A stretch of DNA of 22,232 bases from positions 1 to 22,232 of the forward strand of contig JAIPFU010000013.1 of the NCBI GenBank assembly GCA_021736505.1. The letters run 5' to 3'. This DNA comes from Spirochaetia bacterium (GTDB lineage: Bacteria; Spirochaetota; Spirochaetia; PWKH01). The translations under genes were made by a program, and so were the position numbers. Positions 8,801 to 16,030 of the stretch are shown here, in pieces. Positions within the stretch are counted from its first letter, which is position 1. The number at the start of each line of letters is the position of its first letter. Under the pieces are notes generated by a model that was given only the letters and a program-made list of their open reading frames with translations, did no database searches and had not been told where the DNA came from.

Positions 8801-9861
8801 ATATTGGCAAGGGTGAGCTGAATACCATTGCTCTGGCTGAACAGTATCCTGAAAAAGAAACACAGACCTGGAACCTGGCGATGAGCTACACAAAGAACGG
8901 TTATGATGACTGGTTCGTTCCATCGAAAGATACATTGCAGGTGCTGAATGATTATCTGCTGAGCCATGATTCCTACGAACCCTTATCGTTTGGCTCCCTC
9001 AGCTCAACTGTCCACACTTCCAGCTCATCTGAAGCATTCTATTATGTATATTATAGGAGCTCTGAGAATTATTCTTTATATTACTCTTACGATCATGGTA
9101 TCAGCTATAGCTTCATTCCTGTACGCGCCTTCAGTTCGTTCACAGAGGAAGAAGAAACCTATTCCCTTCATTTTGATCTGAACGAAGCAGAACAAGAGGA
9201 AGAGGAGCTCCATTCTCTGCAGGGCTTTCAGGCTCTTGACATCGGAACCATTCCCTATACCCCTCTTGCCCTAAATAAGGGGCCTTTCCCATGCAAAGGA
9301 TGGAACACCCAACCCGACGGATTTGGGGAAACTTATAAACAGGGTGACATCATACGATTTAACGGCAGGGATATCACTCTGTATGCTGAGTGGAATTACG
9401 TAAATGAACCGGGTGAAGCTGGCGGCACGATCGTATATGATAACCCCTATTATCGGACAGACGGCTGGCGCTTCCTGGAGGCTGCACCGGAAGGAATTGA
9501 ATTTGATACTGTCTGGGGAAACACAGCAGATTATATCGGCGCTTTCAGAACTTTTGTGCGTGATGGACTCGAGAACAACGAGCTCTGGTTTCTAGATGAA
9601 GATCAACCATCGTCATCTGCATTCACTGCCTGCACCGACTATACCGTTAATGGATATGATGACTGGTTTTTGCCCAGCCTTAATGAGATGCTGCTGGTCA
9701 GCAAGCACGTGACCAGCGAGCAGGATATCTATTACTGGACTTCTAGTGAAGCTGATGCGGACAAAGCATATTTTGTCAGAGGAACGGTTCACTCTGATTT
9801 GCCGAAAGATAGAGAAATATCAGTGTATCCCGTACGAGTATATGGAGGTACTGATGAATAG
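5848..9861 (+). CDS. Giant lipoprotein with five alternating InlB-repeat / DUF1566-like cassettes
   Basis: 1337-residue lipoprotein starting 1 nt after the previous stop, with AAGGA nine bases ahead of the ATG. A long basic N-terminus leads to a hydrophobic segment and the lipobox LISSC (Cys about residue 79). The mature part is a fivefold cassette of about 257 residues. In each, an InlB-type repeat (GWNTxxDGxGxxYxPGD) is followed by a DUF1566-like module starting GPAGGxxFYENxNWEEDGWRYLE and carrying GYDDWFLPS. The DUF1566-like modules begin near residues 168, 425, 682, 935 and 1186. The last ends VYPVRVYGGTDE; the usual family ending is VRPVRxF. The modules differ clearly in sequence, so the duplication is old. 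A surface-exposed, repeated binding architecture is inferred. No catalytic residues are recognised, and an A8 run lies at 8296-8303. Confidence 0.9.
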   Translation: MKQREGTLKTCYRENPGNRTGHSYVRNMTDESISSKQHGFAGRLAYSMDKTGFVSISRNILIFLTALLTAISLLLISSCSLFDTPETCVIRYHGNGAAEGRPPLDIKLDIHEERFIPRGNIFSLSRPHTSFLHWNSKPDGTGFTFIPGEEYLLDTPMLDLYAQWTVIGGRGPSGGFIFYENKNWEEDGWRYLEAAAEDQNVGIKWGDFKKFEDENGFSRGIGDGLMNTYLYRRQMFGDEEASAFTSIREIDAEDASMWYLPSRDELLLMFENLHSRGIGSFADAHYWSSSPGDDPGTSFSVRFSFSESASEEAGEAVISSSAETYHVRAVRKTNRLSETAEVYTVNYRKLGDPLESGTVPVDACTYEGGQLATAEENTGALEKDRSAFLCWNTRSDGTGDRYYPGDPILIRTSSVTLYPFYTIIGQKGEAGGIIFYENENWEEDGWRYLEAAPSDIDKTGLNPLYTDAAVYTSIGSGDLNTSLIIDAHPEEDGPAVRCEDLVIEHEGRTYDDWYFPAVQELVMMLKNLGSISGGLDTAQIEQEADSLYQSSTNVGPGKERYSVAVFSDNQVVKIMYWYGGNKGNIRPVRKIYVSGAEETYSLVYHRGDAGTGAVPSRQDGIKPGTAVRIQSMAEDHPLQKQYHRFVGWNTRADGSGIRYQMEDVIVVSNQTVNLYPEWTVIGAEGPAGGVIFYENENWKEDGWRYMEYADVMLDQKFAWGPPSYIMGTAPEIGAGQMNTGLIIKALGKGEYASLAANDFSHNGYDDWFLPSVKEAEAACAVHLSLDEDNTASWDKLQTSTQIDRKINYYTSEYESKKKNNQVVLFVWNGTFTTSSYKPDKHQVLCVRSFLNFDDPGETYDLSYSLLEGKHIEGDSFEPWSAVRLPEELPSYENSPFSLAGWKTSNDDSGKRYAPGDLFIIEDKDVELIAEFTAVGSKGPAGGLVFYENPNPNWEEDGWRYLETSLDPQPVDRPIYIESGGGLSYDIGKGELNTIALAEQYPEKETQTWNLAMSYTKNGYDDWFVPSKDTLQVLNDYLLSHDSYEPLSFGSLSSTVHTSSSSEAFYYVYYRSSENYSLYYSYDHGISYSFIPVRAFSSFTEEEETYSLHFDLNEAEQEEEELHSLQGFQALDIGTIPYTPLALNKGPFPCKGWNTQPDGFGETYKQGDIIRFNGRDITLYAEWNYVNEPGEAGGTIVYDNPYYRTDGWRFLEAAPEGIEFDTVWGNTADYIGAFRTFVRDGLENNELWFLDEDQPSSSAFTACTDYTVNGYDDWFLPSLNEMLLVSKHVTSEQDIYYWTSSEADADKAYFVRGTVHSDLPKDREISVYPVRVYGGTDE
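9844..9848 (+). promoter_or_regulatory. Shine-Dalgarno GGAGG fixing the start of the third lipoprotein
   Basis: GGAGG lies inside the last codons of the preceding gene, five bases before ATG 9854. The longer in-frame extension back to 9746 would overlap the upstream gene by more than 100 bases and has no comparable site, so ATG 9854 is preferred. The two genes then overlap by eight bases (ATGAATAG), consistent with translational coupling. Confidence 0.75.
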
Positions 9862-11293
9862 GCATCCAGATATGTTCTCTAAGTTGCAGTCGGCCATGCG
9901 GGGTGCCGGACAAACAGGCAAAAACAGCCAGACCGCTCCAAAAAAACAGAAAGTGAAACCTGCTTCGAAAGCTCTGACAAAACTAAACCCCGGAACCGCA
10001 GTAACCGTCATTGCACTAGCAGTCTCGGCAGTCCTTATGTTTAGCTCCTGTGATTTGTCTCCTGATGACCGCTATCGAGTTATCTACAGCACTTCCCACT
10101 GGTCTCAGGAACAGGAGGTAATTTCGGAGACCCTCGTGGTCGATACGAACTGGTATTTCCCCGGTCAGTCCGCCGTCATACGATCCGGTGCTGATGCCTT
10201 CGTCATGAAACATGGCGAATTCTACTGTTGGGAGGACAGCATGGCTTACGATTCTGTCAACACAGCCCTCTATTTTCCCGGGGAGACTATCACCATCAGC
10301 TACGAAGACGTGAAGCTTAAACCGATATTCACCACCGCAAAAAAAGTGATCTGCCATGCAAACTATCCGGACGGCGTTTCACCCCCGTCGACAGCCTCAT
10401 CAGAACCCGCTGCACAGACCGCTGTCCCGTCGCTTCCCGACACCTGGGAGGTCCGGGATTATATATTTGCCGGCTGGAATACCCAGGAAGACAGTAATGG
10501 GGAATCCTTTCAGCCGGGAGATGCCGTCGTTCTGGATGAAAGTTTTCTTGAACTCTATGCAGTCTGGAAGCCAGGATACCGAGTACATTATCATATGAAC
10601 AGCATATCTGCAAAGGTGCCTAATGATGAATCACTTTATTCAGAAGGGGATGCTGCCGCAGTGTTTGGAAAGCCTGAACCCTCGGCATCAGGCGAGTACT
10701 ATTTTGCCGGATGGAATACTGATCCCGAGGGATTGGGACCGAATATCACACCCGGATCTGAACTAATCATAGCGGAGGGAGACATTGATCTATACGCAGT
10801 CTGGCAGAAAAAGTATTCTATCGGCGATCAGGGACCAGCAGGAGGCAGAATCTTTCTCGATACTGGCAGTTGGAACATGGGCTGGCGATATCTTGAGGCT
10901 CTACCCGAAAATTCATTCAGTACGGCACTGCGGCCACTTGGAACGGAGAGTCTGGAACTGAATACCGCCGATTACATCGGAGCAGGATTTGACAATACAA
11001 AGCTCCTGCAGAAGAATAGTAATCTCAGCAGTGACGAGTATGCAGTCAGTTGGGCATATAGATTCAAGAATAACTGCTGTGGAAAAGAGTTTGATGACTG
11101 GTTTATTCCATCCAGATACGAGATGAAAAGGCTGGCAGAATCAAGAAGCCTGCTTATAGATACCGAACTTGTTTGGAGCTCCAGTACAGAGAACGGCAAA
11201 CAGTATTATGTTGTCGATTTCAGGACTGGTGAAGAACACCTGCTTTCGGCCGCAGAGAGCAGGGCGCAGCTGCTTTTAATTAGGTGTTTTTGA
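9854..11293 (+). CDS. Lipoprotein with three InlB-type repeats and a DUF1566-like module
   Basis: 479-residue secreted lipoprotein, third in the operon, overlapping its neighbour upstream by eight bases. A basic N-region rich in Lys and Gln is followed by a hydrophobic helix and the lipobox MFSSC (Cys about 66); the mature start is CDLSPDD. Three InlB-type repeats follow. The first is degenerate (FYCWEDSMAYDS replaces GWNTxxDG); the other two have FAGWNTQED and FAGWNTDPEG, closing LYAVW. Residues about 324-479 form the DUF1566-like module (GDQGPAGGRIFLDTG, GWRYLEALP, FDDWFIPSRYEM, LVWSSSTENGKQYYV, ending LLLIRCF). It is the shortest protein of the set and lacks insertions in the terminal module. 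Role by analogy with its neighbours: surface or periplasmic binding protein of unknown ligand. Confidence 0.88.
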   Translation: MNRHPDMFSKLQSAMRGAGQTGKNSQTAPKKQKVKPASKALTKLNPGTAVTVIALAVSAVLMFSSCDLSPDDRYRVIYSTSHWSQEQEVISETLVVDTNWYFPGQSAVIRSGADAFVMKHGEFYCWEDSMAYDSVNTALYFPGETITISYEDVKLKPIFTTAKKVICHANYPDGVSPPSTASSEPAAQTAVPSLPDTWEVRDYIFAGWNTQEDSNGESFQPGDAVVLDESFLELYAVWKPGYRVHYHMNSISAKVPNDESLYSEGDAAAVFGKPEPSASGEYYFAGWNTDPEGLGPNITPGSELIIAEGDIDLYAVWQKKYSIGDQGPAGGRIFLDTGSWNMGWRYLEALPENSFSTALRPLGTESLELNTADYIGAGFDNTKLLQKNSNLSSDEYAVSWAYRFKNNCCGKEFDDWFIPSRYEMKRLAESRSLLIDTELVWSSSTENGKQYYVVDFRTGEEHLLSAAESRAQLLLIRCF

Positions 11294-13284
11294 TGAAGTA
11301 TACGGATATGCAAAACGGAGAAAGACTAACGCTGCAGCCGTTACGCAGTAAATGCATTCTCCGGACAATCAAATTCTACCTGCTCATTCTTCTTATCATG
11401 ATCACAGCCGGATGCGATCTCTTCTTTGAAGGAACAAACATCATCTATCATGGAAACGGCCATGAATCAGGGGATGTTCCGAAGGATAGACATCTTTATT
11501 CGGATGGAGAAGTCTGCATCCTTCGGGGGAATGATCATGATCTCGCCCGAGCAGGATATATATTCACTGGCTGGAAAACCGACCCCTACAGCAACCATAG
11601 AAGCTATAAACCGGGCTATGAATACTACATCGGTGAGAAGTATCCCCAGCTTCAGTTCTATGCCCATTGGGAGACCATTAGCTATCCTGTACGCTACGAA
11701 CTCCGTGGTGGAGAGCAGCATGAAGCGAATCCTAATCAATATACCCGGGAGACATCCCTCCGCCTTAGCCCTCCGCGGAAAGACGGAGCCGATTTTGTCG
11801 GCTGGTACCTGGACCAGAATTGCACCGAAGAAATCACTGAAATACGCGATATCGCCGTTGGGCCGCTGACTCTTTATGCTCTGTGGAACAATAGAGAGTA
11901 TGCTCTCCGCTACCATCTCGACGGAGGACAGAACGACCCGAGAAATCCGACACTCATCACCCCGGATGATGAAATATCGCGCCTCTATGATCCGGCTCAT
12001 GCTCAGAAACAGTTCCACGGCTGGTATCTGGACAGCAGCTTAAAGACTCGCATCACCTCGATACCTGCAGGCACCCATACCCATGTAGACCTTTATGCCT
12101 CCTGGGAGCCACGGCAGACCCGGATCCTCTATCATGCAAACAACGGCTCGGATGATACTGATACGACTGTACTGAACTGGTATTCTGATGCTTCCGTCAA
12201 GGAAAATGAGTTTGCCGCCTCTGCAGGCTATGACTTTCTGCATTGGACTACTGATGCTGACGGAGTCGGTGATGTCTTTACTCCCGGCGATTCCATTGCC
12301 CTTGAGGAGGATACCCTTCATATCTATGCGCAATGGTCCCCGAAAACCTACGAGATAACATATGAACATACCATGGGATATGCTGTTCCAAATCCATCTT
12401 CATATACTGTTGAGGATGAACTGATTGAACTTTCTCCTCTGACAGCTGAGGGATATGATTCCAAGGGCTGGTATCTGGAATATGACCAGTATTCTGAAGA
12501 ATATTCCCTGCCGGTGACGACTATCTACCCCAGGAGCATGAGTGATTTTGTGCTCTATGCCTGCATGGAACCCAGATCCTACAGGATCTATACGCATTAT
12601 GAAGATCCCCATGAAACCGTGAAGAACTGGCTCTGCACATATGGATCGAATTGTTCTATTTCTCCCGATGCAGTCGAACGGCCGGGATATGATTTAGCCG
12701 GTTGGGCGCTTACTCCGGGAGGAGAGATAGTCCATGAGCAAGATATATCTATGACCTTTCCGAACCGTAATGTGCATCTCTATGGGGTCTGGTACCCGCA
12801 TTTCGAAACAAGCAGTACAGGTCCGTCTGGTGGCACGGTGATTTATGACAAGGGTGAATACAGTGACGGCTGGCGATACATCGAAATGGCCCCGAATGAT
12901 ATTATGTGGGAAGACAAACCCTGGGGCGGCTATGGGTATGAGTTACCGTATATGAGCCAAGATCACGGGAAGGGCAAGGAGATCACAGAAATCATCATCG
13001 AGGCTTTCGGATATCGTGAACCCTATGAAAACAGAAAAGATTATGCGGCAAAGCTCTGTGATGATCTTGTCATCACGAGAACCGGAACCGTCTACGATGA
13101 CTGGTTCCTGCCTTCTCTAGAAACTTCGTCGCTCATCCATAATAGCTATATTTCAGGAAAAATCTGGAGTGCCAACCCTCGGGACAAAGAAAAGGCATTC
13201 ACCATCCGTAATAACTTTGGAATGATCATCGAGACACCGAGCAGATCTGCTCTGCGAAATGTCCGTCCAGTCAGGAGATTTTAA
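11293..13284 (+). CDS. Lipoprotein with six InlB-type repeats and a DUF1566-like module
   Basis: Fourth and last operon gene, about 663 residues. ATG 11293 shares its first base with the preceding TGA (TGATG), a typical coupled start; an in-frame GTG at 11284 is the alternative. The hydrophobic segment ends in the lipobox MITAGC (Cys about 41), with mature start CDLFFEG. Six repeats follow in two styles. Four are of canonical or near-canonical GWKTDP/HWTTDADG type. Repeats 2 and 3 are of the GWYLDxxxxxxIT type common in Firmicute InlB-like proteins, which suggests that different repeat lineages were combined. Residues about 507-663 are the DUF1566-like module (STGPSGGTVIYDKGEY, GWRYIEMAP, YDDWFLPSLETS, ending NVRPVRRF). 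No sortase or transmembrane anchor is present, so attachment is through the lipid. The ligand is unknown. Confidence 0.88.
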   Translation: MKYTDMQNGERLTLQPLRSKCILRTIKFYLLILLIMITAGCDLFFEGTNIIYHGNGHESGDVPKDRHLYSDGEVCILRGNDHDLARAGYIFTGWKTDPYSNHRSYKPGYEYYIGEKYPQLQFYAHWETISYPVRYELRGGEQHEANPNQYTRETSLRLSPPRKDGADFVGWYLDQNCTEEITEIRDIAVGPLTLYALWNNREYALRYHLDGGQNDPRNPTLITPDDEISRLYDPAHAQKQFHGWYLDSSLKTRITSIPAGTHTHVDLYASWEPRQTRILYHANNGSDDTDTTVLNWYSDASVKENEFAASAGYDFLHWTTDADGVGDVFTPGDSIALEEDTLHIYAQWSPKTYEITYEHTMGYAVPNPSSYTVEDELIELSPLTAEGYDSKGWYLEYDQYSEEYSLPVTTIYPRSMSDFVLYACMEPRSYRIYTHYEDPHETVKNWLCTYGSNCSISPDAVERPGYDLAGWALTPGGEIVHEQDISMTFPNRNVHLYGVWYPHFETSSTGPSGGTVIYDKGEYSDGWRYIEMAPNDIMWEDKPWGGYGYELPYMSQDHGKGKEITEIIIEAFGYREPYENRKDYAAKLCDDLVITRTGTVYDDWFLPSLETSSLIHNSYISGKIWSANPRDKEKAFTIRNNFGMIIETPSRSALRNVRPVRRF

Positions 13285-13327
13285 TATCTTTATATCTTTA
13301 TATCTTTACAGCTGTCTTTACAGCTGT
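13285..13327. repeat. Short tandem repeats after the lipoprotein operon
   Basis: TATCTTTA occurs three times in tandem (13285-13308) and runs directly into CTTTACAGCTGT twice (13304-13327). The array begins immediately after the stop codon at 13282-13284. Such octamer and dodecamer arrays usually arise by slippage; no function is evident. Confidence 0.85.
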
Positions 13328-13356
13328 CAGTCATGCACTGTACCAGGGATCTGATT

Positions 13357-13387
13357 ATTTGAGGGCATCACATTGATACCCTCGAAT
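13357..13387. terminator. Possible terminator hairpin between convergent genes
   Basis: ATTTGAGGGCATC pairs with GATACCCTCGAAT around a 5-nt loop, with one C-A mismatch and one wobble pair. It lies 73 nt after the last lipoprotein stop. The following sequence (TTCAAAAAT) has only a weak T-run, so intrinsic termination is plausible but not certain. Confidence 0.4.
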
Positions 13388-13511
13388 TTCAAAAATACTC
13401 TTTCTAGCCACGGTATGTTCGGAATACTCAAGCGCACGCGTAAGAATGCTCAACAATCTTTTTAAAGCAGCATCCGGACGGCTTCTTCTGCATTCATACA
13501 GCTAATTCCTG

Positions 13512-14141
13512 CTAAAAATAGATACTCAGAGAAAGCGTGGAGTATGTGGTTCCAAGCATGGCACCGACCTCCAGATTCTGCGGGTAGGCTTCGCTGCCAC
13601 TTTCCAGAAAATTCAGTTTGTGAAAGTAGATGTTTGCCCCGGTTTCTGCAGAGATACCTATATGTTCGTTGATTTTGTAGGTCGCCCCAATTCCCAGGCG
13701 TCCTCCCTGAACACCCATTTTTTCCTTCACTTCCTCGATTACTTTATCGACTTCAGGCAGTTCGATTTCCTCGTTATTATTTTCTATGGTATAAGTAAAA
13801 TTGGGCATCAGCTTGAAATAGCGAGCCCGAAGGTACGGAAAGCTGCTGCCGCCGCCCATATGAAGTTTTACCCCTGCATGAGGAACAAGCAGAAGTCCGG
13901 ATACATCGATGTAGGTATCGTACGGACTGATCAGCTGGATTGTATCTGTGAGCTCCCCGCGTATATAAAGTGCATCGGCTCCTCCGGTCAGCTCTATCGG
14001 ACCAAGCTCCAGTCCCAGTTCAGCTCCCTGAAATGATGAATCCGATCTGACTTCAGAAATCGTGAAAACTCCTGCCGCAGCATTCATGGAAATAAAAAGG
14101 ACAGAAATAACCATAAAAAGTACCAGTATTGAGCGTTTCAT
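13512..14141 (-). CDS. Small outer-membrane beta-barrel-like protein
   Basis: 209-residue exported protein. Residues 1-23 form a classical signal peptide (MKRS, hydrophobic core, MNAAA), with signal peptidase I cleavage likely before GVFTISE; there is no lipobox. The mature chain alternates polar and hydrophobic residues in short strands rich in Gly and aromatics, and ends in Phe (LSLSIYF), as outer-membrane barrels usually do. A charged segment around 119-145 (ENNNEEIELPEVDKVIEEVKEKMG) would be a loop or small helix between strands. Eight strands would fit the length, similar in size to OmpA/OmpX-like barrels, but no family signature is recognised. AAGGAG stands just ahead of the ATG. It is monocistronic, convergent with the lipoprotein operon and downstream of the EAL gene's terminator. 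Function unknown. Confidence 0.75.
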   Translation of the reverse strand: MKRSILVLFMVISVLFISMNAAAGVFTISEVRSDSSFQGAELGLELGPIELTGGADALYIRGELTDTIQLISPYDTYIDVSGLLLVPHAGVKLHMGGGSSFPYLRARYFKLMPNFTYTIENNNEEIELPEVDKVIEEVKEKMGVQGGRLGIGATYKINEHIGISAETGANIYFHKLNFLESGSEAYPQNLEVGAMLGTTYSTLSLSIYF

Positions 14142-14317
14142 AAAAACTCCTTCTATTTTATTGGGTATGATTTATAGTAGTTCAGTTTCGCCGATTTCGC
14201 AACAGAAATCCTTATAGAACGCGGTATAGTGCCGTACTCTTTGATTTTTCTACAATCGTATCAGCCCTGCCATGGGTACCCTCATCCGAAAATTCAAGTT
14301 CCTAGCACTTTGCATCC

Positions 14318-14350
14318 AAAAGCTACCAACCTACAGTTGGAAGTTTTTTT
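14318..14350. terminator. Bidirectional terminator-like hairpin below the EAL gene
   Basis: AAAAGCTACCAAC pairs with GTTGGAAGTTTT around CTACA, with one A-A mismatch and one wobble pair. On the plus strand eight T follow; on the minus strand the stem ends in four T. It lies 12 nt beyond the EAL gene stop, so it most likely ends that transcript. Confidence 0.6.
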
Positions 14351-14362
14351 TAGAACATGCCT

Positions 14363-15943
14363 TCAAGCCAGCTCGGATGTGCCGGAGTACGCTTCAACAT
14401 AGATACCATCTTGGTACTTTTTTATAAAGGTGTGAAAATCCGCCAGCGATATTGCTGGGGTGAAGTAGCTTCCCTGTAGGTGATCAGCCCCTGCCTGCTC
14501 GGCCTCCGCAAGATGCTGACGATGCTCTATTCCCTTTGCTAGGATTTCAATCGAAAAGTTCTTGGCCATGGTGATCAGCGAATCATAGAGCCGGCGGCTG
14601 TACTCTGCATAGGCATCATCAGCCTTATCATCAGCCTTATCATGAACCTTATCATCAGCCGCAGCATTAACTGCATCATTCTTTAGGAGCTGGAAATGGG
14701 AGTAATCGAGTTTAAGCGTATCAAAGCGGTTGTAGAAAAATGCCTTGAGGTCAAATGCCTGCTGATCGAAAGCATCAAGAGCCACGCGAAAACCTTGAGA
14801 GCGAAGCGCCTGAATTTTATCCCGCAGCTGCGGATCCGAAAGCGCTTGATCCCTGATATCAAACTCGATGTACTCGGGTTTGAGCATATGCTCTTCGGCC
14901 ATAAGGAGCAGCTGATCCGCATCAACCTGCATCAGCGTTGAGGCGGTGACATTCAGAACAATCCGAAAGTCCGCCGGAATCAATTCTTCCTTGTGCAGCT
15001 CACGTACGGCGTTGAACGCCTTTTTCATGATGATAGTATCGATCTCCTCCATCAAGCTCATTTCGTAGGCAAGATCTTTGAAGACATTGGCTTCGAGCAA
15101 TCTGAATCCCCCCAGCTGCCACCGCGCAAGACTCTCAAAACCGACGATCCTAGAGGTCAGAGGGTCTATTATCGGCTGAAAGAAGGGGTTGAACTCACGG
15201 TCATACTCGGCGCTGAGAAAACCCGCTTTGCACTCTTCAATATCAAGCTTGCGGGACCGGATCTGCTCGTCAGCTACCAGAAAAGGAAGCTGCTGCTCCT
15301 GGGCTTTCTTCTGGGTAAAGTAAGCAAGTTCTATCAGCCCGTCCAGGGTCTTCGGCCAATAGCGCAGTCCTGCGGCTGCTGTCCCGATGGTCAGTTCCGT
15401 CATCTGCATGGTCTCTTTTTTATAGACAGCAATTACATCGGATAGGGAGCGTGAGACCGATTCAGTAATCCACTGCTGATGGATACATCGCTCTTCCTCA
15501 TTCAATGAACCGGGGAGTAAAGCAAAGGCATTCTCAGCACCATCCTCAGGAAATTTTTTGATAACTACGAACTGCGTTCTGGTCAGTCTCCAGACATGTT
15601 TTCTTCCAAACAAGGCTTCAAGTTCCTTCTGGGCAGATATGTACATTTCATCCAAAGCTTGATGATCAAGAACATCGTGATAGAGCCCCTTTGTACTTGA
15701 TTCGATAAACAAACAGTAGGAGTCCAAGACGTGCTTCTGCCTTACTCGATGCCAGCGGGACCAGGGTTTTCTCAACTTATATCGATTCAAACTATCATCA
15801 CAGGTATAAAGCCCTATCAGGCAGACAAATACAAAGCCGGCGCCAAGCAGTGAGAGCAGCTCGGATGATTCCAAAAAGCCGGCTGCCAGCAGCAGAGAAC
15901 TTATCATACCTGTTTTAAACCAAACACTTCTGCATCCCTTCAT
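14363..15943 (-). CDS. Membrane protein with degenerate GGDEF and degenerate EAL domains
   Basis: 526 residues from ATG 15943. Two membrane helices (about 11-24 and 29-46) precede a cytoplasmic part. Residues 71-225 follow the GGDEF fold outline, but the signature is replaced by RLTRTQFVVI (about 119-128), so cyclase activity is not expected. The EAL domain spans about 240-515. EAL is ESL (GFESLARW, E270); N331 and E360 are kept; loop 6 DDFGTG is changed to DAFDQQ (D390 kept, A391); K411, E473 and Q490 are kept. Loop 6 is important for catalysis in characterised EAL phosphodiesterases, so weak activity or c-di-GMP sensing without hydrolysis is likely. An acidic insert (residues about 429-443) is encoded by 12-bp repeats. 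The frame continues upstream to 16156, but that part reads only through DNA repeats and is a poor protein, so ATG 15943 is preferred. Confidence 0.82.
   Translation of the reverse strand: MKGCRSVWFKTGMISSLLLAAGFLESSELLSLLGAGFVFVCLIGLYTCDDSLNRYKLRKPWSRWHRVRQKHVLDSYCLFIESSTKGLYHDVLDHQALDEMYISAQKELEALFGRKHVWRLTRTQFVVIKKFPEDGAENAFALLPGSLNEEERCIHQQWITESVSRSLSDVIAVYKKETMQMTELTIGTAAAGLRYWPKTLDGLIELAYFTQKKAQEQQLPFLVADEQIRSRKLDIEECKAGFLSAEYDREFNPFFQPIIDPLTSRIVGFESLARWQLGGFRLLEANVFKDLAYEMSLMEEIDTIIMKKAFNAVRELHKEELIPADFRIVLNVTASTLMQVDADQLLLMAEEHMLKPEYIEFDIRDQALSDPQLRDKIQALRSQGFRVALDAFDQQAFDLKAFFYNRFDTLKLDYSHFQLLKNDAVNAAADDKVHDKADDKADDAYAEYSRRLYDSLITMAKNFSIEILAKGIEHRQHLAEAEQAGADHLQGSYFTPAISLADFHTFIKKYQDGIYVEAYSGTSELA
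14615..14662 (-). repeat. Four 12-bp tandem repeats inside the EAL gene
   Basis: Four near-identical 12-mers (plus-strand ATCATCAGCCTT and variants) lie end to end. They keep the frame and encode an acidic/Lys-rich DKADDKADD-type insert between the LKLD strand and the next helix of the EAL domain. Copy-number change would alter the insert by four residues without breaking the frame. Confidence 0.85.
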
Positions 15944-15954
15944 AGCGTATTCAT

Positions 15955-15959
15955 TCCTC
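15955..15959 (-). promoter_or_regulatory. Candidate Shine-Dalgarno (GAGGA) for the EAL-domain gene
   Basis: On the minus strand GAGGA stands 11 nt before ATG 15943. This is slightly long spacing, but it is the only purine-rich site near a credible start, and the protein after it begins with a basic residue and membrane helices. A 15-nt out-of-frame ATG...TGA minigene (ATGAATACGCTATGA) lies between site and start and overlaps the ATG. Confidence 0.5.
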
Positions 15960-15965
15960 AAAACG

Positions 15966-16030
15966 TAATTTCCGTTTCCTTTTCTGTTTGCATTTCCGGG
16001 TTCTTTTCCGTTTCCATTTTTGTTTCCGGC
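15966..16030. repeat. Pyrimidine-rich TTTCCG repeat tract upstream of the EAL gene
   Basis: The plus strand repeats TTTCCG/TTTCC-like units (for example TTTCCGTTTCC twice), so the minus-strand leader of the EAL gene is strongly purine-rich (GGAAACGGAAA). It directly adjoins the GC-rich repeat mosaic. Read as protein on the minus strand it gives a low-complexity NGNGK/NRKGNGN peptide, which argues that it is not coding. Confidence 0.6.

Noticed and set aside
9746..9853. Longer N-terminus for the third lipoprotein
   Set aside because: It would overlap the preceding gene by 116 bases and lacks a ribosome site, whereas GGAGG points to ATG 9854.
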